Source: Paenibacillus sp. FSL H7-0326
Lineage (GTDB): Bacteria > Bacillota > Bacilli > Paenibacillales > Paenibacillaceae
NCBI RefSeq assembly: GCF_001955535.1
Contig: NZ_MPVN01000004.1
Coordinates: 1-64,000 of the forward strand
DNA: 64,000 nt
Reading direction: 5' to 3'
Shown here: positions 19,692 to 29,192 of the stretch, one piece after another
Numbering within the stretch: the stretch's first letter is position 1
Layout of the letters: each line of letters opens with the position of its first letter
Notes under the pieces: generated by a model
What the model saw: the letters and a program-made list of their open reading frames with translations, nothing else
Database searches by the model: none
What the model was told of the DNA's origin: nothing
Made by a program: the position numbers and the translations under genes

Positions 19692-19731
19692 GCAATGGCT
19701 TTCTGCGGGATGCAGGAGCCATTGCTTTTTT
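19692..19731 (+). terminator. Terminator after jag
   Basis: GCAATGGCT (19692-19700) pairs with AGCCATTGC (19717-19725), followed by T6. Confidence 0.85.
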
Positions 19732-19778
19732 CATAGTATGGGCGAGTCTTTATATAAATGGTAAAGAAGGTGAACCTC

Positions 19779-21155
19779 TTGATTAGTGATAACATAGCTG
19801 CGATCTCCACGGCCGTTGGTGAAGCGGGGATTGCAGTGATTCGAGTAAGTGGTCCGGATTCAATTACAGAAGTAGAGAAAATATTCAAAAGTAAAAAACC
19901 TCTTCATCTTGTAGATTCCCACACCGTTCATTATGGACACATTATAGATCCAGACAGTAAAGGGCATATAGAAGAGGTGCTGGTTACTGTCATGAGAGCT
20001 CCGCGCTCTTTTACAACAGAAAATGTAGTTGAAATCAGTTCTCACGGCGGCGTTATTTCCGTTAAACGGATTATGGATTTACTTCTTCAGCTGAATATCC
20101 GGGTCGCCGAGCCTGGCGAATTTACGAAGAGGGCTTTTTTGAATGGCAGAATTGATCTGTCACAGGCCGAAGGCGTTATGGATCTGATTCGTTCGAAGTC
20201 AGACCGGGCATTCTCTGTCGCATTGAAGCAGGTAGAAGGATCGCTCTCCACCAAGATTAAAGATTTGAGACACACGCTGGTAGAGACGCTTGCTCATATT
20301 GAGGTAAACATCGACTATCCAGAGCATGATGTGGAGTCACTCACCTCGGAATTCATTAAAGAAAAATCATCTTTTGTGATGAATGAGATTGCCAAGCTGT
20401 TAAAAACAGCAGAACAAGGAAAAATATTAAGAGAAGGTATTACAACAGCGATTGTAGGAAGACCAAACGTCGGCAAATCCTCGCTGCTGAATACACTCGC
20501 CCAGGACAATCGTGCGATTGTAACAGATATTCCTGGAACGACACGGGATGTCATTGAAGAATTTGTTACGATTAACAACATTCCGCTGAAGCTGCTCGAT
20601 ACTGCTGGGATTCGGGAGACGATGGATGTCGTTGAGAAGATCGGGGTCGAACGTTCGAGGACGGCTTTTAGTGAGGCAGACTTGATCTTAATGGTAGTCA
20701 ATGCGAGCGAGCCGATTCACGATGATGAGATCGAACTGCTTGAACAGATCAAAGGACGACAAGCGATCATTGTCATGAATAAGATCGATCTCCCAACTCA
20801 GGCTAATCGAGAGATTCTAGAGCGCTACGTCGATCCTGAACTTATTGTCCCGATGTCTGTAAAAGCCGAGGAAGGGATCGATGCACTTGAAGCAGCGATA
20901 TCTCAGTTATTCTTCAGCGGCAGCCTGGAATCAGCCGATCTGACGTATGTGAGCAATGTGCGCCATATTTCCTTGTTGAAAAAGGCAAACCAATCTTTAC
21001 GTGATGCCTACGAGGCCGCTGAGCAGTATATTCCGATTGATATGATTCAGATCGATGTACGAATGGCATGGGAGCATCTAGGAGAGATCGTGGGGGATAC
21101 AGCACATGATGCGCTGATTGATCAAATCTTCTCTCAATTCTGTTTGGGTAAATAA
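19779..21155 (+). CDS. mnmE: tRNA modification GTPase MnmE
   Basis: 458 aa. With MnmG it installs the cmnm5 group on wobble U34 of certain tRNAs. N-terminal tetrahydrofolate-binding domain (IAAISTAVGEAGIAVIRVSG), helical domain, and inserted G domain: GRPNVGKSSLLN (G1), DIPGTTRDV (G3-like loop), DTAGIRE, NKID (G4). C terminus IFSQFCLGK keeps the catalytic Cys of the C(I/L)GK motif. AAGAAGG (19764-19770) is 8 nt before TTG at 19779, giving the family N terminus (MISDNIAAIS); the ATG at 19758 lies upstream of that SD and is less likely. Confidence 0.97.
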   Translation: MISDNIAAISTAVGEAGIAVIRVSGPDSITEVEKIFKSKKPLHLVDSHTVHYGHIIDPDSKGHIEEVLVTVMRAPRSFTTENVVEISSHGGVISVKRIMDLLLQLNIRVAEPGEFTKRAFLNGRIDLSQAEGVMDLIRSKSDRAFSVALKQVEGSLSTKIKDLRHTLVETLAHIEVNIDYPEHDVESLTSEFIKEKSSFVMNEIAKLLKTAEQGKILREGITTAIVGRPNVGKSSLLNTLAQDNRAIVTDIPGTTRDVIEEFVTINNIPLKLLDTAGIRETMDVVEKIGVERSRTAFSEADLILMVVNASEPIHDDEIELLEQIKGRQAIIVMNKIDLPTQANREILERYVDPELIVPMSVKAEEGIDALEAAISQLFFSGSLESADLTYVSNVRHISLLKKANQSLRDAYEAAEQYIPIDMIQIDVRMAWEHLGEIVGDTAHDALIDQIFSQFCLGK

Positions 21156-21391
21156 AGGGTAAGCCGTTAGCCTACAGCTGACAATGCTGTTCACATTATG
21201 CACGAATCACGAATGTAGTAAGCTGCATCTTAACTTAAGCAGAAGGATTCGTTATAATGAAGGATGGTGCTTGAGAAGAGCATTCATATGCTCAGTACTA
21301 TAGCTATTATCGATCGGATGAATTGAAGCCCGATTTAATTGTATAAGAATCAAACAAGGAAGTATTTCCTGATTATAAGGAGGTAAGGACA

Positions 21392-23278
21392 ATGGGATAT
21401 GATGGCGGAACGTTTGATGTCATCGTCGTTGGTGCCGGTCACGCAGGTGTAGAATCAGCACTGGCTGCTGCACGGATGGGTTGTAAAACGCTGATGGTAA
21501 CCATCAATCTGGACATGATTGCATTCATGCCGTGTAACCCGTCGATTGGCGGACCTGCCAAAGGGCATGTCGTTCGTGAGATTGATGCACTCGGCGGTGA
21601 GATGGGTCGCAATATTGACAAGACCTTTATTCAAATGCGGATGTTGAATACAGGGAAAGGACCTGCCGTTCATGCGCTGCGAGCGCAGGCAGATAAATTC
21701 TCTTACCAGCATACGATGAAAGAGACGATGGAGAAGGAACCGAACCTGACGATGCGTCAAGGCATGGTGGATCGTCTGATCGTAGAAGATGGGCAGTGTG
21801 TTGGTGTGATCACCCAGACAGGAACGGAATACCGAGCTAAATCGGTAGTTATTACAACAGGTACGTATTTGCGCGGGAAAGTCATTATGGGCGAGCTGAT
21901 GTATGAGAGCGGTCCTAACAACCAGCAGCCCTCCATTAAGCTGTCAGATCACTTGAAGGAGCTGGGCTTTGAGCTCGTTCGTTTCAAGACGGGAACACCG
22001 CCGCGGGTGCATAAGGATACGATTGATTTCTCGAAGACAGAGATTCAGCCAGGGGATGATGAGCCTAAATTTTTCTCTTATGAGACTGAAGGTTCAGATA
22101 ATGAACAGCTCCCTTGCTGGCTGACATATACGTCGACTGTGACCCATCAGATCATTAATGACAATCTTCACCGTGCTCCGATGTTCTCTGGTGTAATAGA
22201 AGGAACAGGACCAAGATATTGCCCATCTATTGAGGATAAGATTGTTCGTTTCAGCGATAAGCCGAAGCACCAAATCTTCCTTGAGCCGGAAGGCAAGAAT
22301 ACGAAGGAATATTACGTTCAAGGTCTGTCCACCAGCTTGCCAGAGGATGTTCAGCTGCAAGTGCTTCGTTCCATTCCTGGGATGGAAAATGTAGAGATGA
22401 TGCGAAATGGATATGCGATCGAATACGACGCCATGGTACCGACACAGCTGCTTCCTTCACTGGAAACGAAGCGTCTGCCGGGTCTATTCACCGCAGGCCA
22501 GATTAACGGTACATCCGGTTATGAAGAAGCAGCAGGTCAAGGAATTATGGCAGGTATCAACGCAGCACGCAAAGCCCAAGGTAAAGAGGCAGTGGTGCTG
22601 GATCGTTCGCAAGGCTATATTGGTGTCCTGATCGATGATCTGGTCACGAAGGGGACGAATGAGCCATACCGTTTGCTCACTTCACGCGCCGAATACCGTT
22701 TGCTGCTTCGCCATGATAATGCAGATCTGCGTCTGACTCCATTGGGCAAAGAAATTGGCTTGATCTCAGAAGAACGTTATGCGCGATTCCTCGATAAGAA
22801 GGAAAAAGTAGATCAAGAAATTGAACGTCTGCGCACAACGAGAATCCGCCCATCGGAAGTGAATGAGCTGCTCGCAAGCCTGGATTCGGCTCCGCTTCAG
22901 GATGGTACAACCTTGCTTACGCTGATGAGACGTCCTGAGATCTCCTACTGCATTATTGAACAAATCTCTCCTTCACCTGAAGATTTAAATGCAGAAATGA
23001 AGGAGCAAGTTGAGATTCAAATTAAATATGCGGGCTATATTGAGAAGCAATTAATCCATGTAGAACGACTTCAAAAAATGGAGAAGAAAAAAATTCCAGA
23101 CTCCATCGATTACAATGACATACATGGTCTGGCTATGGAGGCGAAACAGAAGCTTGAACAGATTCGCCCGATCTCCATTGGTCAAGCATCCCGTATTTCA
23201 GGTGTGACACCTGCTGATATTTCGATCTTGCTCGTGTATTTGGAACATTACAATCGGGTAACGGCATCTAGGGGGTAA
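21392..23278 (+). CDS. mnmG: tRNA uridine-5-carboxymethylaminomethyl modification enzyme MnmG (GidA)
   Basis: 628 aa. FAD-dependent partner of MnmE. N-terminal dinucleotide fold [20 protein letters not shown], then [23 protein letters not shown] (first GidA signature), [34 protein letters not shown] (second signature) and the C-terminal [15 protein letters not shown]. Length is typical (628-629 in Bacillus). ATG at 21392 follows AAGGAGG. 236 bp after mnmE, 2 bp before rsmG, so the latter is cotranscribed. Confidence 0.98.
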   Translation: MGYDGGTFDVIVVGAGHAGVESALAAARMGCKTLMVTINLDMIAFMPCNPSIGGPAKGHVVREIDALGGEMGRNIDKTFIQMRMLNTGKGPAVHALRAQADKFSYQHTMKETMEKEPNLTMRQGMVDRLIVEDGQCVGVITQTGTEYRAKSVVITTGTYLRGKVIMGELMYESGPNNQQPSIKLSDHLKELGFELVRFKTGTPPRVHKDTIDFSKTEIQPGDDEPKFFSYETEGSDNEQLPCWLTYTSTVTHQIINDNLHRAPMFSGVIEGTGPRYCPSIEDKIVRFSDKPKHQIFLEPEGKNTKEYYVQGLSTSLPEDVQLQVLRSIPGMENVEMMRNGYAIEYDAMVPTQLLPSLETKRLPGLFTAGQINGTSGYEEAAGQGIMAGINAARKAQGKEAVVLDRSQGYIGVLIDDLVTKGTNEPYRLLTSRAEYRLLLRHDNADLRLTPLGKEIGLISEERYARFLDKKEKVDQEIERLRTTRIRPSEVNELLASLDSAPLQDGTTLLTLMRRPEISYCIIEQISPSPEDLNAEMKEQVEIQIKYAGYIEKQLIHVERLQKMEKKKIPDSIDYNDIHGLAMEAKQKLEQIRPISIGQASRISGVTPADISILLVYLEHYNRVTASRG

Positions 23279-23280
23279 CG

Positions 23281-24006
23281 ATGGATCAAATACAGCAGCA
23301 GCTGCAGGATCGTTTAGATCCACGGGGTATATCTCTTACGGAGAAACAGTTGGAGCAATTTGAGCTTTATTATAAAGAGCTGGTATCCTGGAATGAAAAA
23401 ATGAATTTGACGGGAATTACGGAGCGGGAGCAGGTCTATACGAAGCATTTTTACGACTCCGTTTCCCTTTCTTTCTATGTGGATATGAACAAGATTCAGA
23501 CCATTGCAGATATAGGGTCCGGAGCCGGATTTCCCGGTATCCCATTGAAGATTTGTTATCCGCATTTAAAGCTTACGATTATTGATTCATTGAATAAAAG
23601 AATCAATTTCCTTCAGCATATCGTAGATACGCTGGGCCTTAACGGCGTAGAGCTTATCCATGGCCGTGCAGAAGAGCTGGGAAGACGGACAGGATATCGA
23701 GATCATTATGATCTGGTTACTGCACGAGCGGTTGCTCGAATGGCTGTACTGAATGAATTCTGTCTGCCTTTTGTCCGGAAGGATGGTATCTTTGCCGCGA
23801 TGAAGGGGAGCGATCCGACGGAAGAATTGCAGGATGCTGAATTCAGCCTGAAGGAGCTGAAGGCGAAGGTGATCGACACGCATGCTTTCCAGCTGCCGGT
23901 TGAAGAATCGGCGAGACATATTATTGTCATCGGCAAAACAAGCAGCACACCGAAGAAGTATCCTCGCAAACCAGGAACTCCACTGAAAATGCCGCTTGTA
24001 AAATAG
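23281..24006 (+). CDS. rsmG: 16S rRNA m7G527 methyltransferase RsmG (GidB)
   Basis: 241 aa. SAM-dependent methyltransferase acting on G527 of 16S rRNA; loss gives low-level streptomycin resistance in other bacteria. Motif I IADIGSGAGFPGIPLKI binds SAM; WNEKMNLTGI at residues 38-47 and LVTARAVARM are family signatures. Start ATG is 2 nt after the mnmG stop, with GGGGG overlapping the mnmG end as SD. The gene ends 12 bp before a parS site that forms the stem of its terminator. Confidence 0.97.
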   Translation: MDQIQQQLQDRLDPRGISLTEKQLEQFELYYKELVSWNEKMNLTGITEREQVYTKHFYDSVSLSFYVDMNKIQTIADIGSGAGFPGIPLKICYPHLKLTIIDSLNKRINFLQHIVDTLGLNGVELIHGRAEELGRRTGYRDHYDLVTARAVARMAVLNEFCLPFVRKDGIFAAMKGSDPTEELQDAEFSLKELKAKVIDTHAFQLPVEESARHIIVIGKTSSTPKKYPRKPGTPLKMPLVK

Positions 24007-24015
24007 ATAGAAAGA

Positions 24016-24048
24016 GAATGTTTCACGTGAAACATTCTCTTTTTTTTT
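24016..24048 (+). terminator. rsmG terminator whose stem is a parS site
   Basis: AGAATGTTTCAC pairs with GTGAAACATTCT with almost no loop, then T9. The central 16 bp are the parS sequence annotated separately. Confidence 0.8.
24019..24034. other. parS: parS centromere site
   Basis: TGTTTCACGTGAAACA, a perfect palindrome matching the Bacillota parS consensus TGTTNCACGTGAAACA. It is the entry site for ParB (Spo0J) sliding clamps, whose gene lies 2.5 kb downstream. Confidence 0.95.
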
Positions 24049-24730
24049 GTGAATGGATAGTACACGATTTGACGAGGTCTCAAGCAATCACATTCTAGAT
24101 ACAAGGAGTAGGTAGATCATCAAATTCCTATTCAAGTTCATGTTCCTATTCCATTCCCATTTGGTTCCGGCTTCTTATTCAAATGCATAGATCCCACGCC
24201 GCAGCTCGATTTTGAGCTATCACCTGCCACCAAGCTTACCTCTTAGGGAATTACATGAAGTTGTTCTATCATGCTGCTCTCCACTAATCATGTTTCCATT
24301 AATGAAATCTCTTTTATTAAGTTGACCATTGAATTCTAACTTGTTTAACAGAAAAAAGAGTAGATTAGGCATAAAACATGTTGTGTTTTCACAGCTTATT
24401 TTCATAGCGGAAAAGAAAGAAATAAATCGATTGTTGAATAGGATTATGCGAGAAAAAGTGATAGAATACATAGTAGAATGAATGGGAGATTCAGACATCA
24501 ATTTGATCTATGCCGTATTAAGATGTCGGAAGCTTCATTGTAGTTCAGTCTAATTTATATATCGTGAGTTTATGTCGTATAAAGTGGAGCATCAACACCA
24601 TTCCTACTGATATTTTTAACTTTTACATACTCAGGTGTAGCATGCTGTAATTCTTTGTATACCGAAGCGAAGGTAAGACAGTGAAGTGTCCTTCAAGGCA
24701 CTATTATGAAATTAGGTGGTAATATACGGA
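24035..24730. other. Non-coding stretch before noc
   Basis: About 700 bp, AT-rich, between the rsmG terminator and noc. A 93-codon minus-strand ORF (24220-24501) shows no recognisable domain, SD or synteny and is not annotated. No promoter with good spacing was found. Unusually long for this otherwise compact region. Confidence 0.5.
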
Positions 24731-25549
24731 ATGAAAGAACAATTTTCTAAGTTATTTGGTTTGACGGAACGCAGTGGCGGGGATGAAGTAAAGCAAATTC
24801 CGATTAACGAAATTGTCAGCAGCCCGTATCAGCCCCGTACGATTTTTGATGACGAGAAGATTGATGAGTTATGCCAGACGATCAAAACGCATGGTGTTAT
24901 TCAGCCGATTGTAGTCCGTATTCGTAATTCCCAGTATGAGATTATTGCGGGTGAGAGACGCTGGCGTGCCGTGAAGAAGCTTGGAATGGACCATATCCCA
25001 GCGATTGTAAGAGAATTTAATGATTCTCAAGCGGCTTCTATTGCTCTCATTGAAAATCTGCAGCGTGAAGGGCTTACGGCCATAGAAGAAGCAGTTGCCT
25101 ATCAGAAGTTAATAGACTTACATCAGCTGACACAAGAGAGCCTTGCACAGCGTCTTGGCAAAAGTCAGTCTACGATTGCGAACAAAATCAGACTCCTGCA
25201 GCTTCCTGAAGAAGTGAAGAATGCACTGATGGAACGTAAAATTTCGGAGCGACATGCCAGAGCTTTATTGTCACTGGATCAATTGGAGTTACAGCTGAAA
25301 TTGTTAGAAGAAATCATCAGCAAAGAGCTGAATGTTAAACAAACCGAAGCAAGAGTTGCTTTTTATAAGGAAGCGACAACCGTTAAGAAATCCAAACGTA
25401 TCTCCTTTACAAAGGATGTGCGACTGGCACTAAATACGATTCGCCAATCCATAGATATGGTGTCTGGTTCAGGCATGGATATTAAGACGAAGGAATCGGA
25501 TCATGAAGATCATTACGAAATTGTGATTCAGATCCCTAAACGCAAGTAA
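24731..25549 (+). CDS. noc: Nucleoid occlusion protein Noc
   Basis: 272 aa. ParB-family CTPase that binds Noc boxes and blocks division over the nucleoid. The N-terminal [15 protein letters not shown] is the amphipathic, membrane-binding helix. The ParB-type CTP site reads [10 protein letters not shown] (box II); the helix-turn-helix is around [20 protein letters not shown]. Distinguished from Spo0J by the N-terminal helix and by its place just upstream of soj. ATG at 24731 gives the family N terminus; the GTG at 24716 overlaps the only SD-like AGGTGG (24714-24719) and would add five residues. Confidence 0.93.
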   Translation: MKEQFSKLFGLTERSGGDEVKQIPINEIVSSPYQPRTIFDDEKIDELCQTIKTHGVIQPIVVRIRNSQYEIIAGERRWRAVKKLGMDHIPAIVREFNDSQAASIALIENLQREGLTAIEEAVAYQKLIDLHQLTQESLAQRLGKSQSTIANKIRLLQLPEEVKNALMERKISERHARALLSLDQLELQLKLLEEIISKELNVKQTEARVAFYKEATTVKKSKRISFTKDVRLALNTIRQSIDMVSGSGMDIKTKESDHEDHYEIVIQIPKRK

Positions 25550-25562
25550 TGAATAGTTCTTG

Positions 25563-25585
25563 AGCGGCAATTCAGCCGCTTTTTT
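25563..25585 (+). terminator. Terminator after noc
   Basis: AGCGGC (25563-25568) / GCCGCT (25575-25580), then T6. Confidence 0.85.
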
Positions 25586-25742
25586 AGATAGCAGAGTAGA
25601 GTAGAAGGCTTACTGAGTTTGAGACTTTTGTCTGCAAATCTAGTATGAAATGACAAACTTACAAATGAAGTGGTCCAGGCTATCTATCTGAATCATGTAT
25701 CTCATACCCCAAGGAATGACTTCTATATTTGAGGTGAACGAA

Positions 25743-26504
25743 GTGTCGAAGATTATTGCCGTAGCAAACCAAAAGGGCGGAGTAGGGAAGACCACGACTT
25801 CTGTCAATTTGGGCGCGGGAATGGCCTCGTTAGGTAAACGAGTGCTTCTCGTAGATATAGATCCCCAAGGGAATACAACCAGCGGAGTTGGTATTAACAA
25901 AGCAGATGTAGCTCATTGCATTTATGATGTGCTTATTGAAGAGATTCATCCTAGAGAAGCGATAGTCGAGACAAGTATTCAAGGCCTGCATATTATTCCA
26001 GCGACAATCCAGCTTGCAGGCGCAGAAATTGAGCTTGTATCAACGATATCGCGTGAAGTCAGACTTAAGAAATCACTGCAGCTCGTTAAGGACGAGTATG
26101 ATTATATCCTCATTGATTGCCCTCCATCCTTGGGCATGCTCACCATTAATTCGTTAACAGCTTCCGATTCGGTCATTATCCCTATTCAGTGCGAGTACTA
26201 TGCGCTGGAGGGATTGAGTCAGCTGTTAAACACCATTCGCCTTGTACAAAAGCACTTGAATACCTCACTGCAAATTGAAGGTGTCTTATTGACGATGTTC
26301 GATGCACGTACTAATCTAGGTATACAAGTGATTGAAGAAGTGAAAAAGTACTTTCAACAGAAAGTATACCAGACAATTATTCCGAGAAATGTACGTCTGA
26401 GTGAAGCTCCATCACATGGACAATCCATTATTACTTATGACCCTCGTTCCAGAGGAGCTGAAGTATATTTAGAGTTGGCAAAGGAAGTGATCTCATATGA
26501 GTAA
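25743..26504 (+). CDS. soj: Chromosome partitioning ATPase Soj (ParA)
   Basis: 253 aa, the same length as B. subtilis Soj. Deviant Walker A KGGVGKTT at residues 11-18, Walker B-type LIDCPPSLGMLT, and ANQKGG start are ParA hallmarks. Binds DNA as an ATP dimer, is regulated by Spo0J and controls DnaA activity. GAGGTG (25731-25736) is 6 nt before GTG at 25743; an upstream in-frame ATG (25695) lacks an SD. Overlaps spo0J by 8 bp, so translation is coupled. Confidence 0.97.
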   Translation: MSKIIAVANQKGGVGKTTTSVNLGAGMASLGKRVLLVDIDPQGNTTSGVGINKADVAHCIYDVLIEEIHPREAIVETSIQGLHIIPATIQLAGAEIELVSTISREVRLKKSLQLVKDEYDYILIDCPPSLGMLTINSLTASDSVIIPIQCEYYALEGLSQLLNTIRLVQKHLNTSLQIEGVLLTMFDARTNLGIQVIEEVKKYFQQKVYQTIIPRNVRLSEAPSHGQSIITYDPRSRGAEVYLELAKEVISYE

Positions 26505-27345
26505 GCGTTTGGGTAAAGGCTTGGATGCACTTATACCTTCGCTTTCGATTAACGAAGATGACAAGATTGTGGAAATACCACTGAGCCAGCTGCGAGCAAA
26601 TCCATACCAACCTAGAAAAACGTTCGATGAAGATTCTATTCAAGAGTTAGCTGAGTCGATTCGACAGCATGGTGTAATTCAACCCATTATTGTACGAAGT
26701 GTACTGAAGGGCTATGAAATTATTGCAGGAGAACGTCGTTTTCGCGCATCCCAATTCTGTGGCAAATCTACCATACCTGCGGTCGTAAGAAATTTTACGG
26801 AACAACAGGTCATGGAGATTGCTCTGATCGAGAATTTACAACGAGAAAACTTGAATGCGATGGAGGTAGCTGTTGCATACCAAGGGCTGATGGATCAATT
26901 TTCTCTCACCCAAGAAGAGTTATCGATGAAGGTAGGTAAATCAAGATCCCATATCGCCAATTTTTTACGATTGCTCGCGTTGCCTGAGGAAGTAAAGGAG
27001 CATGTTTCACGTGGAACATTATCCATGGGACATGCGAGAGCTATTGTGGGAATCAAGGAGCAAAAGGTTGTTAAAGAATTGGCAAAGCAATGCATCCAGC
27101 AACAGTGGAGTGTACGGGAGCTAGAAGAAGCCGTACAACAATTGGATCGCAAGAATGAAGATCAAAAGGCAAAGGTAAAACAGAAAAAGAGAGATCCATA
27201 TATTGAAAATGTAGAAGAAAGCCTGCGTAATCGATTCCAAACGACAGTAAAGATCAAAGCCAACAAAGACAAAGGTAAAATCGAACTGAACTATTACAGT
27301 CAACAAGATCTGGAAAGATTACTTGAGCTGTTGCAATTGCAGTAG
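26497..27345 (+). CDS. spo0J: Chromosome partitioning protein Spo0J (ParB)
   Basis: 282 aa, the same length as B. subtilis Spo0J. CTP-dependent DNA clamp loading at parS. N terminus LGKGLDALIPS is the Soj-stimulating peptide with basic residues; NPYQPRKTFD, the CTP-binding AGERRFRAS box, HTH (EELSMKVGKSRSHIANFLRL), and a basic linker plus C-terminal dimer domain follow. SD AAGGAAG lies within soj. The coding sequence itself contains a parS site at 27003. Confidence 0.97.
   Translation: MSKRLGKGLDALIPSLSINEDDKIVEIPLSQLRANPYQPRKTFDEDSIQELAESIRQHGVIQPIIVRSVLKGYEIIAGERRFRASQFCGKSTIPAVVRNFTEQQVMEIALIENLQRENLNAMEVAVAYQGLMDQFSLTQEELSMKVGKSRSHIANFLRLLALPEEVKEHVSRGTLSMGHARAIVGIKEQKVVKELAKQCIQQQWSVRELEEAVQQLDRKNEDQKAKVKQKKRDPYIENVEESLRNRFQTTVKIKANKDKGKIELNYYSQQDLERLLELLQLQ
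27003..27018. other. parS: parS site inside spo0J
   Basis: TGTTTCACGTGGAACA; its reverse complement TGTTCCACGTGAAACA fits the consensus TGTTNCACGTGAAACA exactly. B. subtilis also has a parS within spo0J. It encodes part of HVSRGTL in the protein. Confidence 0.93.
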
Positions 27346-27465
27346 GTAGGTGCGACCAAAAGATAGGCAAGGTAATGAAGGGTGTTCGTTTGAGGTGACA
27401 TATCGTCCTCTTACCGTAAGGGAAGATGAGGTATGTCATTTGTTGTGTTTAGGGAGGAATGACAT

Positions 27466-28629
27466 ATGAAGGGGAACAGAGAAGGTATCGTCTATTTAGA
27501 CCATGCTGCCACGTCTTGGCCGAAGCCGGAATCAGTGAAAGAAGCGATGCTGCAGGCGATGGACATCGCAGGGGCCAACCCAGGTCGGGGAAGCCATTCT
27601 ATGGATGTACAAGCCAGCAGAGTATTATTTAATACGAGAAGGAAACTGGCAGAGTTGTTCCATATTCATAACCCGAATGATATTGTGTATACTTTTAACA
27701 CAACACTTGCCTTAAATATGGCGATCAAGGGAATTGTGAATTCAGGGGATCATATCATTACCACGATGATGGAGCATAATTCTGTCCGAAGACCGATCGA
27801 GTATCTGAAAACACACAAGCAGGTAGAAGTAGACTATCTGCCTCTTGATGATCAGGGACAAATCTCCATTTCCATGTTAGAACAAACCATTCGACATCGT
27901 ACGAAGCTGATCGTTGTATCCCATAGCTCGAATCTATTAGGAAGTATTCTTCCCCTTGAAGAGATAGGACGAATAGCTAGGAAACATCAAATTCACTTTC
28001 TTGTCGACGCTGCGCAAAGCGCTGGAGTTCTAGATATTGATGTGGAACGAATGAGTATAGATATGCTGGCTTTTCCTGGGCATAAAGGATTGCTCGGTCC
28101 GCAAGGTACCGGAGGGCTATACATTCATCCCTCGATTGATTTAGAGCCCTTGATCCATGGTGGAACCGGAAGTCAATCGGAAGCGATTGATCAACCAACC
28201 GTAAGACCGGACCGTTACGAATCGGGGACCCCCAATACGATCGGTGTTGCTGGATTAGGTGCAGGTGTAGATTATGTACTGGAGATGACGACGGAGCAAA
28301 TCTATCAGCATGAATGGAAACTAACACAGCTGCTAATGGAGGGTTTAGGTACAATTCCTGGTATTCAGACGCTGGGTCCAGACCTGGGAGAACCGAGAAG
28401 TGGACTTGTTGCATTCTATAGTGAGAAGATAGATGCTGCAGAGCTTGCCTTTACATTAGATAGGCAGTTCGGTATTGCAGTTCGTGCAGGGTATCATTGT
28501 ACTCCACTTGCCCATGAAAGCGCAGGTACAGCGAAGCAAGGTGCAGTCAGGGCTAGTTTTGGTGTAAACTCTAATGAGAGAGAAGTGGCCATATTGCTTG
28601 CTGCTGTTCGTGAGCTGGCGAATAGGTAA
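27466..28629 (+). CDS. Cysteine desulfurase-family class V aminotransferase
   Basis: 387 aa PLP enzyme. LDHAATSWPKPE at the N terminus, D181 in VDAAQSAG, PLP-lysine K207 in AFPGHKGLLGPQG, and the catalytic Cys345 in RAGYHCTPLAH, equivalent to the SufS-type active-site cysteine. All residues for mobilising sulfur (or selenium) from cysteine (or selenocysteine) are present. It resembles the EF2568-type subfamily seen with orphan selenium-handling genes more than IscS or SufS; that is from memory of the family. No suf/isc genes adjoin. AGGGAGGAATGACAT precedes ATG. 120 bp after spo0J. A DUF3343 putative Se/S carrier lies 1.2 kb downstream. Confidence 0.85.
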   Translation: MKGNREGIVYLDHAATSWPKPESVKEAMLQAMDIAGANPGRGSHSMDVQASRVLFNTRRKLAELFHIHNPNDIVYTFNTTLALNMAIKGIVNSGDHIITTMMEHNSVRRPIEYLKTHKQVEVDYLPLDDQGQISISMLEQTIRHRTKLIVVSHSSNLLGSILPLEEIGRIARKHQIHFLVDAAQSAGVLDIDVERMSIDMLAFPGHKGLLGPQGTGGLYIHPSIDLEPLIHGGTGSQSEAIDQPTVRPDRYESGTPNTIGVAGLGAGVDYVLEMTTEQIYQHEWKLTQLLMEGLGTIPGIQTLGPDLGEPRSGLVAFYSEKIDAAELAFTLDRQFGIAVRAGYHCTPLAHESAGTAKQGAVRASFGVNSNEREVAILLAAVRELANR

Positions 28630-28691
28630 GTAAGGATTCTGCATGAGTCCCAAAAGAACAATGTAAAAGACGTTAGGAGTAGGAGCAATAA

Positions 28692-29192
28692 ATGACAGAA
28701 ATGAATGAGCTGATTCTGGAACAACTGCCTTTGATTGTGTTTGGGATTGTATTGGTGCTGATCATTTTATTGATCATGTTGATTGTGCAGACAGCTAAAG
28801 TCAGTAAGCTGCGCAAAAATTACAACAAGTTTATGTCCAGTACGGGCGTAGAAGATTTGGAGTCCCTACTATTGAACCTGAAGGTGCAGATGGATGCGAT
28901 TGAGGACGAGCAAGGTGCGAATAAAGACATGGTTGCCAGAATGAATAAAAAACTTGATCGTATTCAAGGAAAAATGGGTATTAAACGTTATAATGCTTAT
29001 GGTGACCGTGGAGCCGATCTGAGTTTTTCCATTGCTATGCTGAACGAGAAAGAGGATGGGCTTGTCCTGACTGGACTCTACAATAGAGATGGCTCCTACG
29101 TATATGCCAAGCCCCTGCAAGGGGGAGAGTCCACATATACGCTCTCAAACGAAGAGAAGGAAGCCATTACTCTTGCACGGCAAGCAGAGTAG
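28692..29192 (+). CDS. DUF4446 family membrane protein
   Basis: 166 aa. One N-terminal transmembrane helix (about residues 13-33), a probable coiled coil (40-95), then a soluble domain with SFSIAMLNEKEDGLVLTGLY and SYVYAKPL, the pattern of DUF4446 proteins found near parB in Bacillota. Function unknown. AGGAGTAGGAG precedes ATG. Its 3' end overlaps the convergent yyaC by 26 bp. Confidence 0.8.
   Translation: MTEMNELILEQLPLIVFGIVLVLIILLIMLIVQTAKVSKLRKNYNKFMSSTGVEDLESLLLNLKVQMDAIEDEQGANKDMVARMNKKLDRIQGKMGIKRYNAYGDRGADLSFSIAMLNEKEDGLVLTGLYNRDGSYVYAKPLQGGESTYTLSNEEKEAITLARQAE

Noticed and set aside
24220-24501. 93-codon minus-strand frame between rsmG and noc
   Set aside because: No SD, no family resemblance, composition like its AT-rich surroundings.
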